Origin: Cladophialophora immunda
Lineage: Eukaryota; Ascomycota; Eurotiomycetes; Chaetothyriales; Herpotrichiellaceae
Assembly (NCBI RefSeq): GCF_000835495.1
Contig: NW_015622542.1
Location: forward strand, 2,688,485 to 2,752,484
DNA: 64,000 bases
Direction: 5' to 3'
Shown: one piece after another, positions 20,712 through 31,495 of the stretch
Layout of the letters: the number at the start of each line of letters is the position of its first letter
Position numbering within the stretch: position 1 is the first letter of the stretch
The notes under the pieces: generated by a model
What the model saw: only the letters and a program-made list of their open reading frames with translations
Database searches by the model: none
What the model was told of the DNA's origin: nothing
Made by a program: the position numbers and the translations under genes

Positions 20712-22066
20712 TCTCAGATTCTGCCTCTCATCGAGTCCGTCTCTGTTTGAGAGGGCACATGCTTGGAAAGACGCTGCATGACACTCCACTTTCTGTTCAG
20801 GATTGATTTCCAGCCGAGCTACCTCCATGACGTCTGTTCGACATGATGTTCATGTTCATGGTTTGATGGTATCTTGGTCATTCGTGACACTGGAACAAAC
20901 AGGTGTTACTTTTGCCGTGCGCCCATTTCGTCAGTTAGCGAGGGTGGACTGGGACAAGACGGGTGGTATGTTTGATTGTTCCGTATCTCAGAGAGAAGGA
21001 AGGTGACTCGATCAACTTTTTTCAACAGCTTCACCCCGAGCTTCTCCGGTTGTTTTTGTTTGTCGTTCTTGTAATTGTCGCGGATGACATCTTCAATTCC
21101 TCTACACAAGTCATGAAAATAGCGCGAATGTTATTCGAGGGGTGTCCATATGTTGAGCTCTGGGGAGGACGAAGTTGGGTTGTAAGATGACATTCTTGTG
21201 CATGTGCCGTTATCTCGTACGGTCTCGTCCGACATCCCCAACTTATTGAGCACATTACACGCGCAGGAGGATAAGGACGTCTTCTTCCTTTACTAGCTAT
21301 TCTAACTAGCTGCCCGCAATAACTCGACTTCGGAACTCGGCACCTGCAAACAATACCAAGTGTGGCGACTTCCAAGAGATATCAAGCTCCAAGAATGAAC
21401 TTGGGTAATGTCTTCACCCTCACGTCGCCACTAGAAAGTTGTATCCTGACTCGACCCCCAGACGTATGATAGTGGTTGAATGGTCCTTATGAGGCATAGA
21501 TCCGTTTTTGGGCTAAGATCAATGTACCCCAGAATTAACTTCGGGCCTTTCACTCTCATTGGAAGACGAGACACTACCAAATCACACCCTAGTCCGGTTA
21601 AGTCTGAAGGATATGTTATATTCCGTGCTAGCTTGAATGCAGGAGAGAGGGCACAAATGGACAATCAGGCACTTTTGTTCTGGTTTGAAATGGATGCTAT
21701 TACAGGACCACGGGGACTATCTGAGGAACCATGATAGATATCCGTCCATGATGTTACTTGTACAGGCCGGTGCAAGGCTGTGGACTTTTTGATTTTTGAT
21801 GTTTTTTGAGACCCCAAACTAGAAACTTCGCGCCAAACACCATTCATGCTTGTGAAGGAATGTCACTCGAGTCGCCATGAGGTTTTTCTGGGATAAGGAA
21901 CGTGGAAACAGCAGGGAGAGCTTGCACTGTTGGATAGTGGTTGAAGGTGCAGTGCGAGTGAGAAATGTCGTGATTTGTGGCTAGATGTAGTGTCAGACCT
22001 CGGTTGAATAGATGACCCCGTGAAATCCTGCTATTAACTGCTTTTCGCCTCGTGACTTGTGTGCTT
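20712..22066. other. Intergenic region, nothing recognised
   Basis: About 1.35 kb, rather AT-rich, with no frame or splice pattern I can support. Confidence 0.4.
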
Positions 22067-22630
22067 TTACTCCTGGCTGATCTCAATCCTCTTCGCCGTC
22101 TTCTGCTTTGTTAGCTTCGGAACGACGATGCTCAGAATTCCGTTCTTCATGCTGGCCTTGACCTTCTCGTGGTCGACTGGGTTGGGGAAGGAGAACGAGC
22201 GGGCGAATTCGCCGACGCTGCGTTCTGAGACCCAATAGGTGTGCTGTGGTTCGGCCTTTGCAACTTCCTTGGAGCCAGTCGTGGCCACTTCTTTGCTGCC
22301 AGACGCGGCTTCTTCTTTCTTGCCCTCGCCGTTGGCCTCGCTTGGTTTGGTTCCCTCCTCTCTGAAGGTCTCCGTTTTGCCTTTCACCGTGAGAGTCTGT
22401 TCGTCGGCAAACTCGATGACGACATCCTTTTGGTCGATTCCAGGCAGTTCCCCCTCCAGAATGTAGCTGTCTTTGGCTTCCTTGACGTCGAATTTGGGTG
22501 CGAAGGTCCGAGATGCGTTGTCAGACAGCTTCTGGAGCTCAGAGAAGGTGTCGTTGAAGAGGTTGAAGAATGGGCCCATGTCGGAGCGGTAGGGGCCGAA
22601 TGAAGATGGGATGCGTGGGAAGAGAGCCAT
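22067..22630 (-). CDS. Hsp20 family small heat-shock protein (fungal Hsp30 type)
   Basis: A single exon of 187 residues; the start ATG is at 22630-22628. The N-terminus MALFPRIPSSFGPYRSDMGP with FFNLFNDTF is the typical Phe-rich arm of fungal Hsp30-type proteins. The alpha-crystallin domain starts at FAPKFDVKEAKDSYILEGEL and PGIDQKDV (about 43-70). It is split by a Lys/Glu/Ser insert (about 90-128, with KEVA repeated) and resumes at ERSVGEFARSFSFPNPVD. It ends MKNGILSIVVPKL and a C-terminal RIEIS anchor. It is a cytosolic ATP-independent holdase. The promoter shows a TATA-like box and an HSE-like element in a sensible order, so heat induction is likely. It is clearly not a recent copy of the other Hsp20 in this window. 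Confidence 0.92.
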   Translation of the reverse strand: MALFPRIPSSFGPYRSDMGPFFNLFNDTFSELQKLSDNASRTFAPKFDVKEAKDSYILEGELPGIDQKDVVIEFADEQTLTVKGKTETFREEGTKPSEANGEGKKEEAASGSKEVATTGSKEVAKAEPQHTYWVSERSVGEFARSFSFPNPVDHEKVKASMKNGILSIVVPKLTKQKTAKRIEISQE

Positions 22631-22779
22631 GTTTCTTGTTTGAGTTCGCTTTGGCTTGGAGATGCCGAAGATTGCTGGAGTTACGCGGTGTGGAAATTTT
22701 CGAAGGGTATTAGACATGAAGTGTTCTGATCTGATCTGGTCTGCTGAAAGACAGTCTGAAGAGGGAGAGATGGTGTGTG

Positions 22780-22786
22780 ATTTATA
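22780..22786 (-). promoter_or_regulatory. TATA-like box of the Hsp30-type gene
   Basis: Minus strand TATAAAT, about 150 bp before the start codon at 22630 and about 90 bp downstream of the HSE-like element. Confidence 0.55.
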
Positions 22787-22875
22787 GACCTGAAGACCGG
22801 AGTACGAGACCACATTCTGTGGAACTCAGCTTGACGACACCGAGTGAACCGAAATATGCAGAAATGGCGTGAGGC

Positions 22876-22888
22876 TTCTAGAGACTTC
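22876..22888. promoter_or_regulatory. Heat-shock element (three units, one mismatch)
   Basis: TTCTAGAGACTTC fits TTCnnGAAnnTTC with one mismatch in the middle unit (GAG). Order HSE, TATA, ATG and spacing fit an HSF-driven promoter for the Hsp20 gene that starts at 22630. Confidence 0.5.
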
Positions 22889-25456
22889 AAACGATTCCGC
22901 TTTGGGACTCTCGAACCTGTCACTTCTCGAATGGTGTTGCTCACAACGATGCCACTGGCCCCGCAACGGTTGCGCTGATCTGACCTTCTGCTGAGCATCG
23001 CAGTTTGCCAGTGAGGTTTCCATCATGTGAAGCGAAATCAGGGGAGAATGTGGCGTCATTACAAGTATTGACCCATAGATGTGTCTGGAAATTTCCGGCA
23101 GTGGCTCTAAAAGGACGCAGTGGGCTCTAGGCGTTGCACGGCGGTGGCTAGGCGGCAAGCTCCCCCGCACCCAGACTTCTAGGCACACCTGCGGCTGCCG
23201 CCCACTATTGGACAGGATATTGTCGGCACTGGCTGCGGGACGCCACAAAGTGTCCCCTGCGGATCATTGCTCCGGTCATTACAATCTTCAATCATCATGA
23301 TACCACCAGAACGACTTCAGGCTGCACCGTTGAACATCAAACAGGAACTCAGCGGAAGTTTGCAGAAACAGCCGCACTCTTCTCGCTGCCAGGATCTGGC
23401 ACAACTTACTTCCCTGGCGCTGGTTCACATGGACTGCTCCATGCAACTTCTAGCCAATCTGATGAACCAGCCTCCTCCGTCTTTACCGGCGTCATCCACA
23501 CCTCGACACTTCCGCCAGTGTTCCTATCAACTAATGGCCACCTACTACTTGTAGGTACACTAGCAGTGACAAGCTGTCCTCTGACACTTTCCCCAGTCTT
23601 TCCGACACCAACCTCCCTGGATTGGGTACTGTGTTGCCTCCTTCTGACGGCCAAGAAGAGGCAGAATGGACCGTCAAGGTTCATGCTTCTTGATCGCCAG
23701 GGATCATCATACCTGCAGAAAGCCCGTTCTGTCCGTACGCTTACATTGACGGCTCCGCAGCTTTATTCGAGTTCAAACTTCTCATTTGATGGTATCCTAC
23801 ATTTCACACACGCAAGACCTCTCCACAAATACCGTTGCCATCGAATCCATATTCTAACCACCCGAGGAATTGTCATTCCCTAAACAAATCATAATTGGGA
23901 TCAGCTGAGACTGTCGTCAAGATGAGGACCTGTTGCCACCAGTTATGGCAGCGGTAGTGGATGACGCGATTGTGTCTTTTTGGCAGTGTCCCAGTAGGTG
24001 GAAATGTCCCTGGGTGGTGGGCCGAATAAGGTAGTGGCGTCTGATGCAGCATGGGCTCCATTATGCGGTATGGAGCATAGCGAAATCCGAGTCACCAGCT
24101 AGAGATTGATTGCCCATTCTGATGGCTGTTCGGTCAAAGACAAAGAGCTGGAATCCATCGCCGAAAGGAGAAGGACTGAGTCGCAGTCGAGGTTCCATGG
24201 CTGGATGCGTGCGGCCTTTGCAAACGTGAGATCAAGATCACCAAAGCCGCAAGATAACATTACGGAGACAGGGAAGGTATGCAGCAAAGTTCCTGGTGAT
24301 TGTTTCTGCGAAAAGACACCGTACCGAACGCCACCTACGGAGGAAACTGACTTAGTGACATACAGGATTGAGAACGACTCGACTATGGACAAAGTGCGAC
24401 AGATCTCTCTGGACAATCACGGCGTGACGAGGTCACAGCCTTTGCGAACACACTCGTTTATGCGGGCACACGAGTCGGTATTTCTTGCTTCATCCTAGAA
24501 AGACTACACCGGACGCCTTTAAGCATCGCTCTTAATGATATCCAATTGGCATTAAGCTGGGGTCAACCGATGACACTGATTTACATGACAATACAGACCA
24601 CGCTTGCTCAAGCACCGAAAGTCGAAAGCGGCACTGAATTGTCCCACAGACTACCTAATCAGAGGAAAGAGTAGCTTGGGACGGCAGACACTAATCAGCA
24701 TTGATTGCCGGGGGTCTAGATTCCATCCACGCCTTCATGGGACCAAAGAACCAGAGAGCGAACCATACTGGTGACGGTGTGGGGATAGGCCGTCATGTAC
24801 GGTAATGGTTCCAGTTGGGTCAAGCCAGATTCCTCGATTCATTGGTGGGTGAAACATGTACGCTTTGGATAATGAAGCGTAGTCTCCTTTCATAAGGGCG
24901 ACGGAATACCCGCATGGGGCCGAAACAATCGAGTGTGTCCGCAAAAAGGTGGATGTCAAAATTAGAAATGCCAGCACGGAATGCAAAATATGGTTGACAC
25001 CAAGTTAATAACGACAGTAATGACTGGCAAGTTGATTGTGGTTGTTAGACTACCTCCTATTTTCAGCCGGCCAAATCTGGATATCTAGCGCTCTGTCGAA
25101 TATATCGTTCACAGCCGAGTCGCAGGAATGGCCTACCAACCTGGTTGAGGTGGAACGCGTGGCTGTAATCTGATGCTGCTCCTTCAGGGGCGGCCGTGAA
25201 GAGAATAGGGCTCTTCCGTAGAATTCAATGTATTAGTACTATATTTGGTAAAAGTCACAAACAGCCACTCCAAGATGGCTTTTATCCCGCTGGTTGATGC
25301 TGTAACCCTAACCTACCATCAAAGGTTCTCTCGTATCACCGTTGTGGCCCTGGGACATCCTCGCTTAACGCACCACAAAAACCTGGAAATCGCTCTGAAA
25401 CACACAAGATGGTTGCAAATACCGGCTCCGCTCTGCGAGTTCGACGCCCAAGTCGG

Positions 25457-26011
25457 TTATTTCTCGACGTCTTCTGGGAAGGGACCCAGACCTGGCCAGC
25501 CGGTTTGTGTGTCGCTGCTCTTCTTGCTGGCCTGAGAGATGGTCGATTCCCTTCTTGGCGGCTCGGGCTCTTTTCCTTTCGACACTGATTCTTGTCTTGG
25601 TGCCTGTGGTGCGCCTGAGTCGGTGGATCCGCTGCCTTTTCTCGGAGCTTCTGGTGCACCCGATGCGTAAGTACCAAGACCTGGCCAACCCCAGGTGTCG
25701 TCGAGTTCGTGGGAGTGTTCACCCATATTGTTCTCATTCAGTTTAGATGAGGCCACTGCTTGCAGAGAAGGACTGAGTGAACCGTTGTTGTTCGATTCAC
25801 CGTTTACGGCGACGGAGCCTTGGTGCTGGGCTTGGCTTTCGCTAGGTAACTTCTCATGTTCGTGGGCAAGCGAATGCCGGATCGAGTCCATGATGTGACT
25901 AAGCTTCGAGTCACGCCGGTGATGTTGCGATTCCTCCGCGACCGGGTTTTCTGTGCCGGCCGGAGTTTCTGAGTGGTGGCCGGTGAGTGAGTTCCAACTG
26001 ATTTTGGTCAT
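25457..26011 (-). CDS. Disordered stress-type protein with two GWPGLG motifs
   Basis: A single exon of 184 residues. The frame extends further upstream but the ATG at 26011 follows a TATA-like box at a normal distance. The protein is almost wholly polar: a His-rich stretch (residues 28-66), an Asn/Ser stretch, then Pro/Arg/Ser repeats (GAPEAPRKGSG and GAPQAPRQES). The same motif occurs twice, TWGWPGLG at 106-113 and TGWPGLG at 170-176, the second near the C-terminus (GPFPEDVEK). Duplicate Trp-Pro-Gly motifs in a disordered chain suggest two binding sites for one partner. I do not know the family. The compact promoter and hydrophilic make-up resemble stress-induced fungal proteins. Confidence 0.6.
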   Translation of the reverse strand: MTKISWNSLTGHHSETPAGTENPVAEESQHHRRDSKLSHIMDSIRHSLAHEHEKLPSESQAQHQGSVAVNGESNNNGSLSPSLQAVASSKLNENNMGEHSHELDDTWGWPGLGTYASGAPEAPRKGSGSTDSGAPQAPRQESVSKGKEPEPPRRESTISQASKKSSDTQTGWPGLGPFPEDVEK

Positions 26012-26144
26012 TTTTGCGTGTGGTTTGTTGTTGGCAATAGTTGCTTTGGTAGTCGTCAATTCGATCGGTTGTAGAAGTCTTTTGGTTTTTGCTTGGTAGA
26101 TGGCAAATGGAGACCGGGGCCGAGAGATGATGAGGGCCAATTCC

Positions 26145-26152
26145 TTTTATAT
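26145..26152 (-). promoter_or_regulatory. TATA-like box
   Basis: Minus strand ATATAAAA, 134 bp before the start at 26011 of the GWPGLG protein gene. Confidence 0.5.
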
Positions 26153-28332
26153 GGCAAAGTCTATCTCTCTTTCGGTCGCGAAGAAGCAATAACACTCGGT
26201 AGTATTGGACGGGTATCACGAGGCTTGGCTGACGGACAGATTTGGCTAGAAGGAACCATAATTTCGATGGAATGATGGGTAATGGAAAGAAGATCACGTT
26301 ACCAGGCTGTGCAAGCCGATTGTCACACCACCGACGTGCCAGTGTTCGGCGGCTATGGCCGAAATCGCGCAAAAGAGGGAAATTCTGACCAATAATTCAC
26401 CAATCATGAGACCCCATGGGTTGTAAAAAGTTCTAGTACCTCATGAACAGATGGATCATCAGATCTGGACGACATAGCAAGCGACGCGATTGATGTCAAG
26501 GAGAAACAAGCAAAGTGAATGATGAGCGGCGACGACATGATAAAATAAATACTGATTGCAATGGAAGGTTTGCCGAGAGATCTCTTACGTCAGCGATTTC
26601 AAATGACGAATGACAGACACATTCACATCTCGTGATGCACACCAACACCAAAAAGGAGAAAACAAACAAAATCACCTCACCTACTGATTGTTCTGCGTGT
26701 ACGTTGTGCCTTTGTCACTTGTCACTCCATGCTCAAGACCTGGTACTTCGATGGAGGTATCCCGCGGTGATGAACAGAGATTCATTGTGTGCAACCTTGG
26801 AGTTCCAAAGGAGCTTCAGCGGCCAGGAGCAGAAGATGGCGAGTTACTTCGAAAATATCGTTCAGCAATCCTGCCGGTAGCGCACCAGGATTCACTGGTA
26901 AGCATCGCAAGCACTTATACTCTCGCGGCCGCGGTGCCACCGGCATCTCTAGATGCTGTACGGCCGAAATCCTCCTCAGTCCTGGTTAATCTGCATCATA
27001 GTGCGTGATTATACAAGTACATCTCCTGCTGAGGATGGACATTACTAAGGTGCGGAAAATGGAATTGGCCTTATCCCTTACCGATATTGTGCTGCCCTGG
27101 GAAAGGTTTTACCGACGACATGTGCCCTTCCCGCCGTCCGCGTCGACATGGTCCCTCTTTACCATTCCCGAAAAATTGCCGGCGACTCATTCCTGAGTCG
27201 TTCTCTGGTCCGAAACAACGGACCAGTACGACACATTGAAACGGCATACATGCTGAATCCGGAAAAGATCATGATGATAGACCAGCCAGTTCATTATTTG
27301 CTATCAAGAAGCCAGCCTCGGCTGTGTGGCGCTAAATCACGATCAGACAGAAACAAACACCCAATTCCCGCGAGACCAGTATGGCCTCAGAAAGCTCCTT
27401 GCACCCGCATGGCGCCTTCGACAGAAGGCTCCCACTCGTTCTTGTTCTTGCAATATAGCTCAAAACTCGGTTTGTGGATCTTGTCGAACAGACCCATCTT
27501 GATGACTATGTGTGGAAATGTCTCAGTATAACTCGCCAATTCAGATCTGGAGGTATGTCACCAAAGACGCTCACTAGCAACTCACTTTTTACTCCTGGAT
27601 ATCTGGATGAGGTTGACATGATCGGACTGCAAACTCTCGTCAGCCAGTTCCACCAGTATTGCGAAATCAGCAAACAGAGAGCCGAAGTCTTGATTGCGTC
27701 GATATCGAGTATCGATCTAGGGGCGGGAGTTGAACTCACCATCCGCATGACCCACAGAACCACCTATGAAGAAGTACTCCGCTATCTGTGTGACGGTCTT
27801 GGTAATCTTTGGGTGTGCCGGTTATAGTCACATCGGCGTCAGGGTACATGGCAACGTAGGTCCCAACTGCGAATTCATCAGCGACATGAAGACAATGTGG
27901 ATGACGAGTCCGTACGAGCGCCACTTTGTCTTCGACAATTCGAGCAATGACAGAAGATCGGCTCGCTTCTCTCGGCGGCAGCGTCTTTCACAGTGACGTG
28001 GATGGCACCGCAGTTGCATTGTCCTTTCAAAGGCATTTTGGGTAGGTTATTATTTCTCAGTCAAACGAAAGCTTCGAATTGGTTGCTTGTACTCGACGTT
28101 CCTGTCCAAACATCATTTATATAGCGCCCTCGACTTCCAATCATACATGAAGCCAGCTCGCCTGGCGGAGCCGCTGCGCTGTTGCGTCATGTCCTCGGCT
28201 GGACCGGTTCGCCAGGTGCCAGAGCATCCCGTCACCAGAGGGTATCTCAGTTCCAAAGGTAGTACAGGGGCGATCGAGTGACAATCGCGTATCCTGGCTC
28301 TTTGAATACCCTGTATACTACGAACCTCTGGC

Positions 28333-28480
28333 GTGGTCTGGCGAAAGTTCTCTACGCGAAATCCTTTTCGCTTGATATGTCAGGAGCTGCTGACGCTGCG
28401 CGTCATTGGCCAATCAGGCCCATATCTGGTCTTGGGCGGCCACAGTGGCGGAAGAAATCCATTCCCGTTGTTTAACTACT
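28333..28480 (+). pseudogene. Possible alpha/beta-hydrolase relic
   Basis: One frame reads QELLTLRVIGQSGPYLVLGG followed by HSGG. This resembles the nucleophile elbow region of alpha/beta hydrolases (helix, then GPYxLVGHSxGG). The surrounding frame ends quickly, there is no upstream oxyanion-loop sequence, and Gly-Gly precedes the His where Val-Gly is usual. If real it is a short decayed piece. Confidence 0.22.
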
Positions 28481-28725
28481 TGTTTTGTATTTCTGACTTT
28501 GCATTGATCGATATCTAGATCAATACCCCTATATCCTCGGCTTGCCACCCTCGCACACGGTTCCGCCACCTCGGTCGAGCCGTGAAACGGAGGTCCCGTT
28601 TACCTTATCCGCCGCTACAAGTTCACAGGTGCTACAATGCTCGCCCGCCGAAGCTGATTTGGTCCGAAATCCCAGGGTCGAGGGGCCATCGGCGACAGAT
28701 CGGAGGACTTTGTCCAGTTGACTCG

Positions 28726-30552
28726 TCACTGCACGACCTCCGTCATTAGATTGTCCGGCCACCGTGGTGCGTCTTTGCCGTTGCCTCTGGTGCCTACATT
28801 ATAGCCCGGGCGGACCTGGTCGTTGTCGAACTTGACGATTGGTTTGATGGTGCGCACGACGGCACCGATGGCTTTGGTCTCGCGATCTTCAAAGAACGAC
28901 GGCTGGAAGATGCTGCCGTTCTTGGCGATCATCTCCATATATCGAGGTATCAGGTAGTTCATGTTGTGGTAACACCTGAGCGCCCAGTAAGTTACTCAGA
29001 GTGCCTTTCCCTTAACGAGCAAGACGGGAGTGCAAGGGACGGTGTCAAGGAAAGGACCTCACCTGAAGACTTGTTTTCCGTTTCTCTTCCAGACATCCTG
29101 CCAGACCTCCTCGGGATACTCTCCCACCGAATTGGCCAGCCACTGATTGTAGTAGTTCAGCGCGATATCCACCTTGAAACTTCCCCCTTCCTCTGCGCGC
29201 CGCATCAAGGCACACAGAATCCCAGTGACGCCGGCAATGCCTGTCATATAGTCGCTGTTGGGGAAGACAGGAGTAACAGGCTCGTTGTTCTTCAACCCCA
29301 TGGCTTTGCCGAAGCCGGCGGAAATGCCGACGCAGGCGTCGCTAATCTGCTGCCATCCCGAGCGGTAGTCCCAAGGACCATTCCAGCCGTAGCAGTTCTC
29401 CCGGACCGAGATGATGCCACGCTCCCGGTCTTTCACCAAGTCGATAATACCTTGTTGGCCAAAGCCATACTTGTCGAGCACCCCCGGTCGGTAGCCTTGA
29501 ACCACGACGTCCGCCTCTTTGATGAGGTCTCGCAATTTCTCTTTTCCCTCCTCGGTCTTCAGGTCGAGACTGCATTGCCATTTGCCCCAGCTGAGATCAA
29601 TGTGCAGCGAACTGAAATCTACAAGGTTGGGCGAGGTTACCCGCATGACGCTTGCACCTAGCTCGGCGAGACCTCTAGTCACAGCTGGAGCGGCTATAAC
29701 GCGTGTCAGATCCACCACCTTGAGCCCCGCGAGAGGCCGGGCGGCCGAAGTCTGAGGGGATGACGGCCACCAAGAAGGCTTCTGCGCAGGGTTGGGAGCA
29801 GGATGGATCTCGAAAAGCCCGACATCAGCATTGGCTTTGCCGTGTTCGCTGGCTCGGAAGGAGTCCACAGTCTCTGCTATCACACCGGCTTGCTTGTAGA
29901 CGTCGGACGCGAGATGTTGCATCTCGGCCGAGTCGATGGTCGCCATCTTCTCGATGAACGGCTGCATCGCTTCCTCCCACGTCTTGAGCTCTGGACGGTC
30001 TTCAGGCAGGCCGATGCTGTCGAGCGATGGTTTGGGGTCCATGCTCCCGTGAAGGTGAAAATAGCGGCCGTCTTTCGTCTGGTAGATGTTGGTCACGCAG
30101 AGCTTGTACAGGCTCGATCCCATCTTGTGGAAGTCGTAGTTGGGGATCATTTCGTACATCTTCTCCAGGTTCTTGTTCAGCGTGATGGTGTGGTCCGTGT
30201 CGGGGTGGATCTGCCAGATCAGCGTCGACATGAAGAACAACTGGGCGTGGTCGGTGTTGATCTCGGCCCCAGCGAGTTCTACGCCGTATTTGCGCCTCAC
30301 GAGCGCGTAGATGATGCATGCTTCAAAGGCTTTCAGACTTGCCGCGGACTCGGCGAAACGCCAGTTGATGGGGATCGAGGGGAGGTTGCTGCCCTTGAAC
30401 GTGATGCGCGAGGCAAACTCTCGGGCTTCCTTGGGGACGTCTTTGGCGATCTTCGGATTCTCCAACAAGGCTTCGGTCAGCAGCCTCTTTGATTCTGCAG
30501 GAGTGGAATAAGAGGATATGGCATCCGACAGGGACGCGTCGACGCTACCCAT
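28726..30552 (-). CDS. Class III CoA-transferase (CaiB/BaiF family), fused form
   Basis: Two exons, 30552-29063 and 28975-28726, 579 residues, joined by an 87-nt intron (GTGAGG..TCAG) that splits an Arg codon. The C-terminal half starts with the family signature PLAGLKVVDLTRVIAAPAVT (about 275-295). It continues with the CoA-site stretch ADVVVQGYRPGVLDKYGFG (about 350-370) and a later YMTGIAGVTGILCALMRR. The N-terminal 270 residues look like a second, degenerate CaiB-like half with DGRYFHLHGSMDPK. Family enzymes move CoA between carboxylic acids or racemise alpha-methylacyl-CoA esters. The gene is divergent from an AtuA-family gene, with an MFS gene beyond, suggesting catabolism of a branched or terpenoid acid. 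Confidence 0.88.
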
Positions 30553-31495
30553 GGTGGCTGGTTGTCTACACTATTCTTCTTCTTGATGTACTCTCACGAT
30601 CCAGTATTGGCTTCTTTCCACTTCCCACCCTGATGGGAACTCCGGTTTTTAAAAGGAAAAGTTATCAAGACGCTCGGTCGTAGATGAGAAAGACTATATG
30701 CAACGTTGCCTGGGATGGAGCGACCACACCTCGCGCGTTTTCGCTTCGCTGATACGCCTGGTATTATGGAGCGCGAAGTATTGAGTAGGATCTCACCTCT
30801 ACCACGCTGGGCGAAGAACCCTCGGCTCAACAGGGGGTAATACCGTCAGGGCGGGTAGACAATGCTTATTTTTCAAGAATCCGTCAATGGAACCCAAGCA
30901 TGCGAATCCCTGGACGCCCCTGTCGTTTGACTTTCGGGTGTTAGGGGACAACGAACTCCCTCTCATTCTGTGGGGGAATCCGAGCAGCCTCCCAGTTCCC
31001 CCCACCTTCAGCATGCGGAGAGGGGTAGAGATGGACCGAGGGAGACGAGGACATGATTGGCACGCTTCGAGTCAATGCCCATGAGTCGAGGAACAGAGGG
31101 CTGGTCTGTCCAGATTTTGCCTCGGAATACCTCAAGAGGTGCTTTGCAGAGTCCCAGAGTCGAGAACAGACTCCCGGGATATCGGCATCGAGTCCATTCG
31201 CCAGAGAAAATGTGTGCGGATATCATGAAGGCAACTACGCTTCTTGCATCTCTGCGCTGGAAAAGGAGAACTTCTCCCACTTTAGACCGAACGAAATTGA
31301 GAAGATAGTCTGTCGTGGCGAAGAGACTTGTCGTCTAGACTATCTAAGCGTTTACTTGGCAACACGGACACAGGTAGAGCAACAGCACACGAGGTCTCAA
31401 GACTTTGACAGCGGCGACGGTTTGTTCTCGACACACCTCCAGCTGGCACCCTCGACTCGGAGTCCATCATTCTGTGACAATTGCCTACCGCCAAG
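30553..31495. other. Divergent promoter of cluster A
   Basis: 0.94 kb shared by the CoA-transferase and AtuA-family genes. I saw no repeated palindrome comparable to that in cluster B, and no gene. Confidence 0.4.

Larger units (their letters stand above)
22631..25456. other. Long gene-poor region with the Hsp20 promoter at its left
   Basis: Apart from the Hsp20 promoter elements (22780-22888), 2.5 kb shows only short open frames on both strands without domains or good introns. Confidence 0.4.
26012..28725. other. Gene-poor region, perhaps decayed sequence
   Basis: Scattered open frames with fragments that look protein-like but do not join. Examples are a frame starting near 26751 that reaches a GTAAGC donor-like site near 26900, and one at 27474-27827. 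With the hydrolase-like relic near 28.3-28.5 kb this suggests old degenerate genes. No intact gene is supported. Confidence 0.35.

Noticed and set aside
26012..28725. Possible intact gene across 26.7-27.8 kb
   Set aside because: Fragments at 26751-26900 and 27474-27827 do not join by acceptable introns and show no common domain.
29933..29942. CTCGGCCGAG inside the CoA-transferase gene
   Set aside because: It falls in coding sequence (Asp-Ser-Ala-Glu codons), far from a start; taken as chance and not counted as a site of the cluster B regulon.
29803..30492. 229-residue plus-strand frame
   Set aside because: Antisense to the CoA-transferase first exon; no domain.
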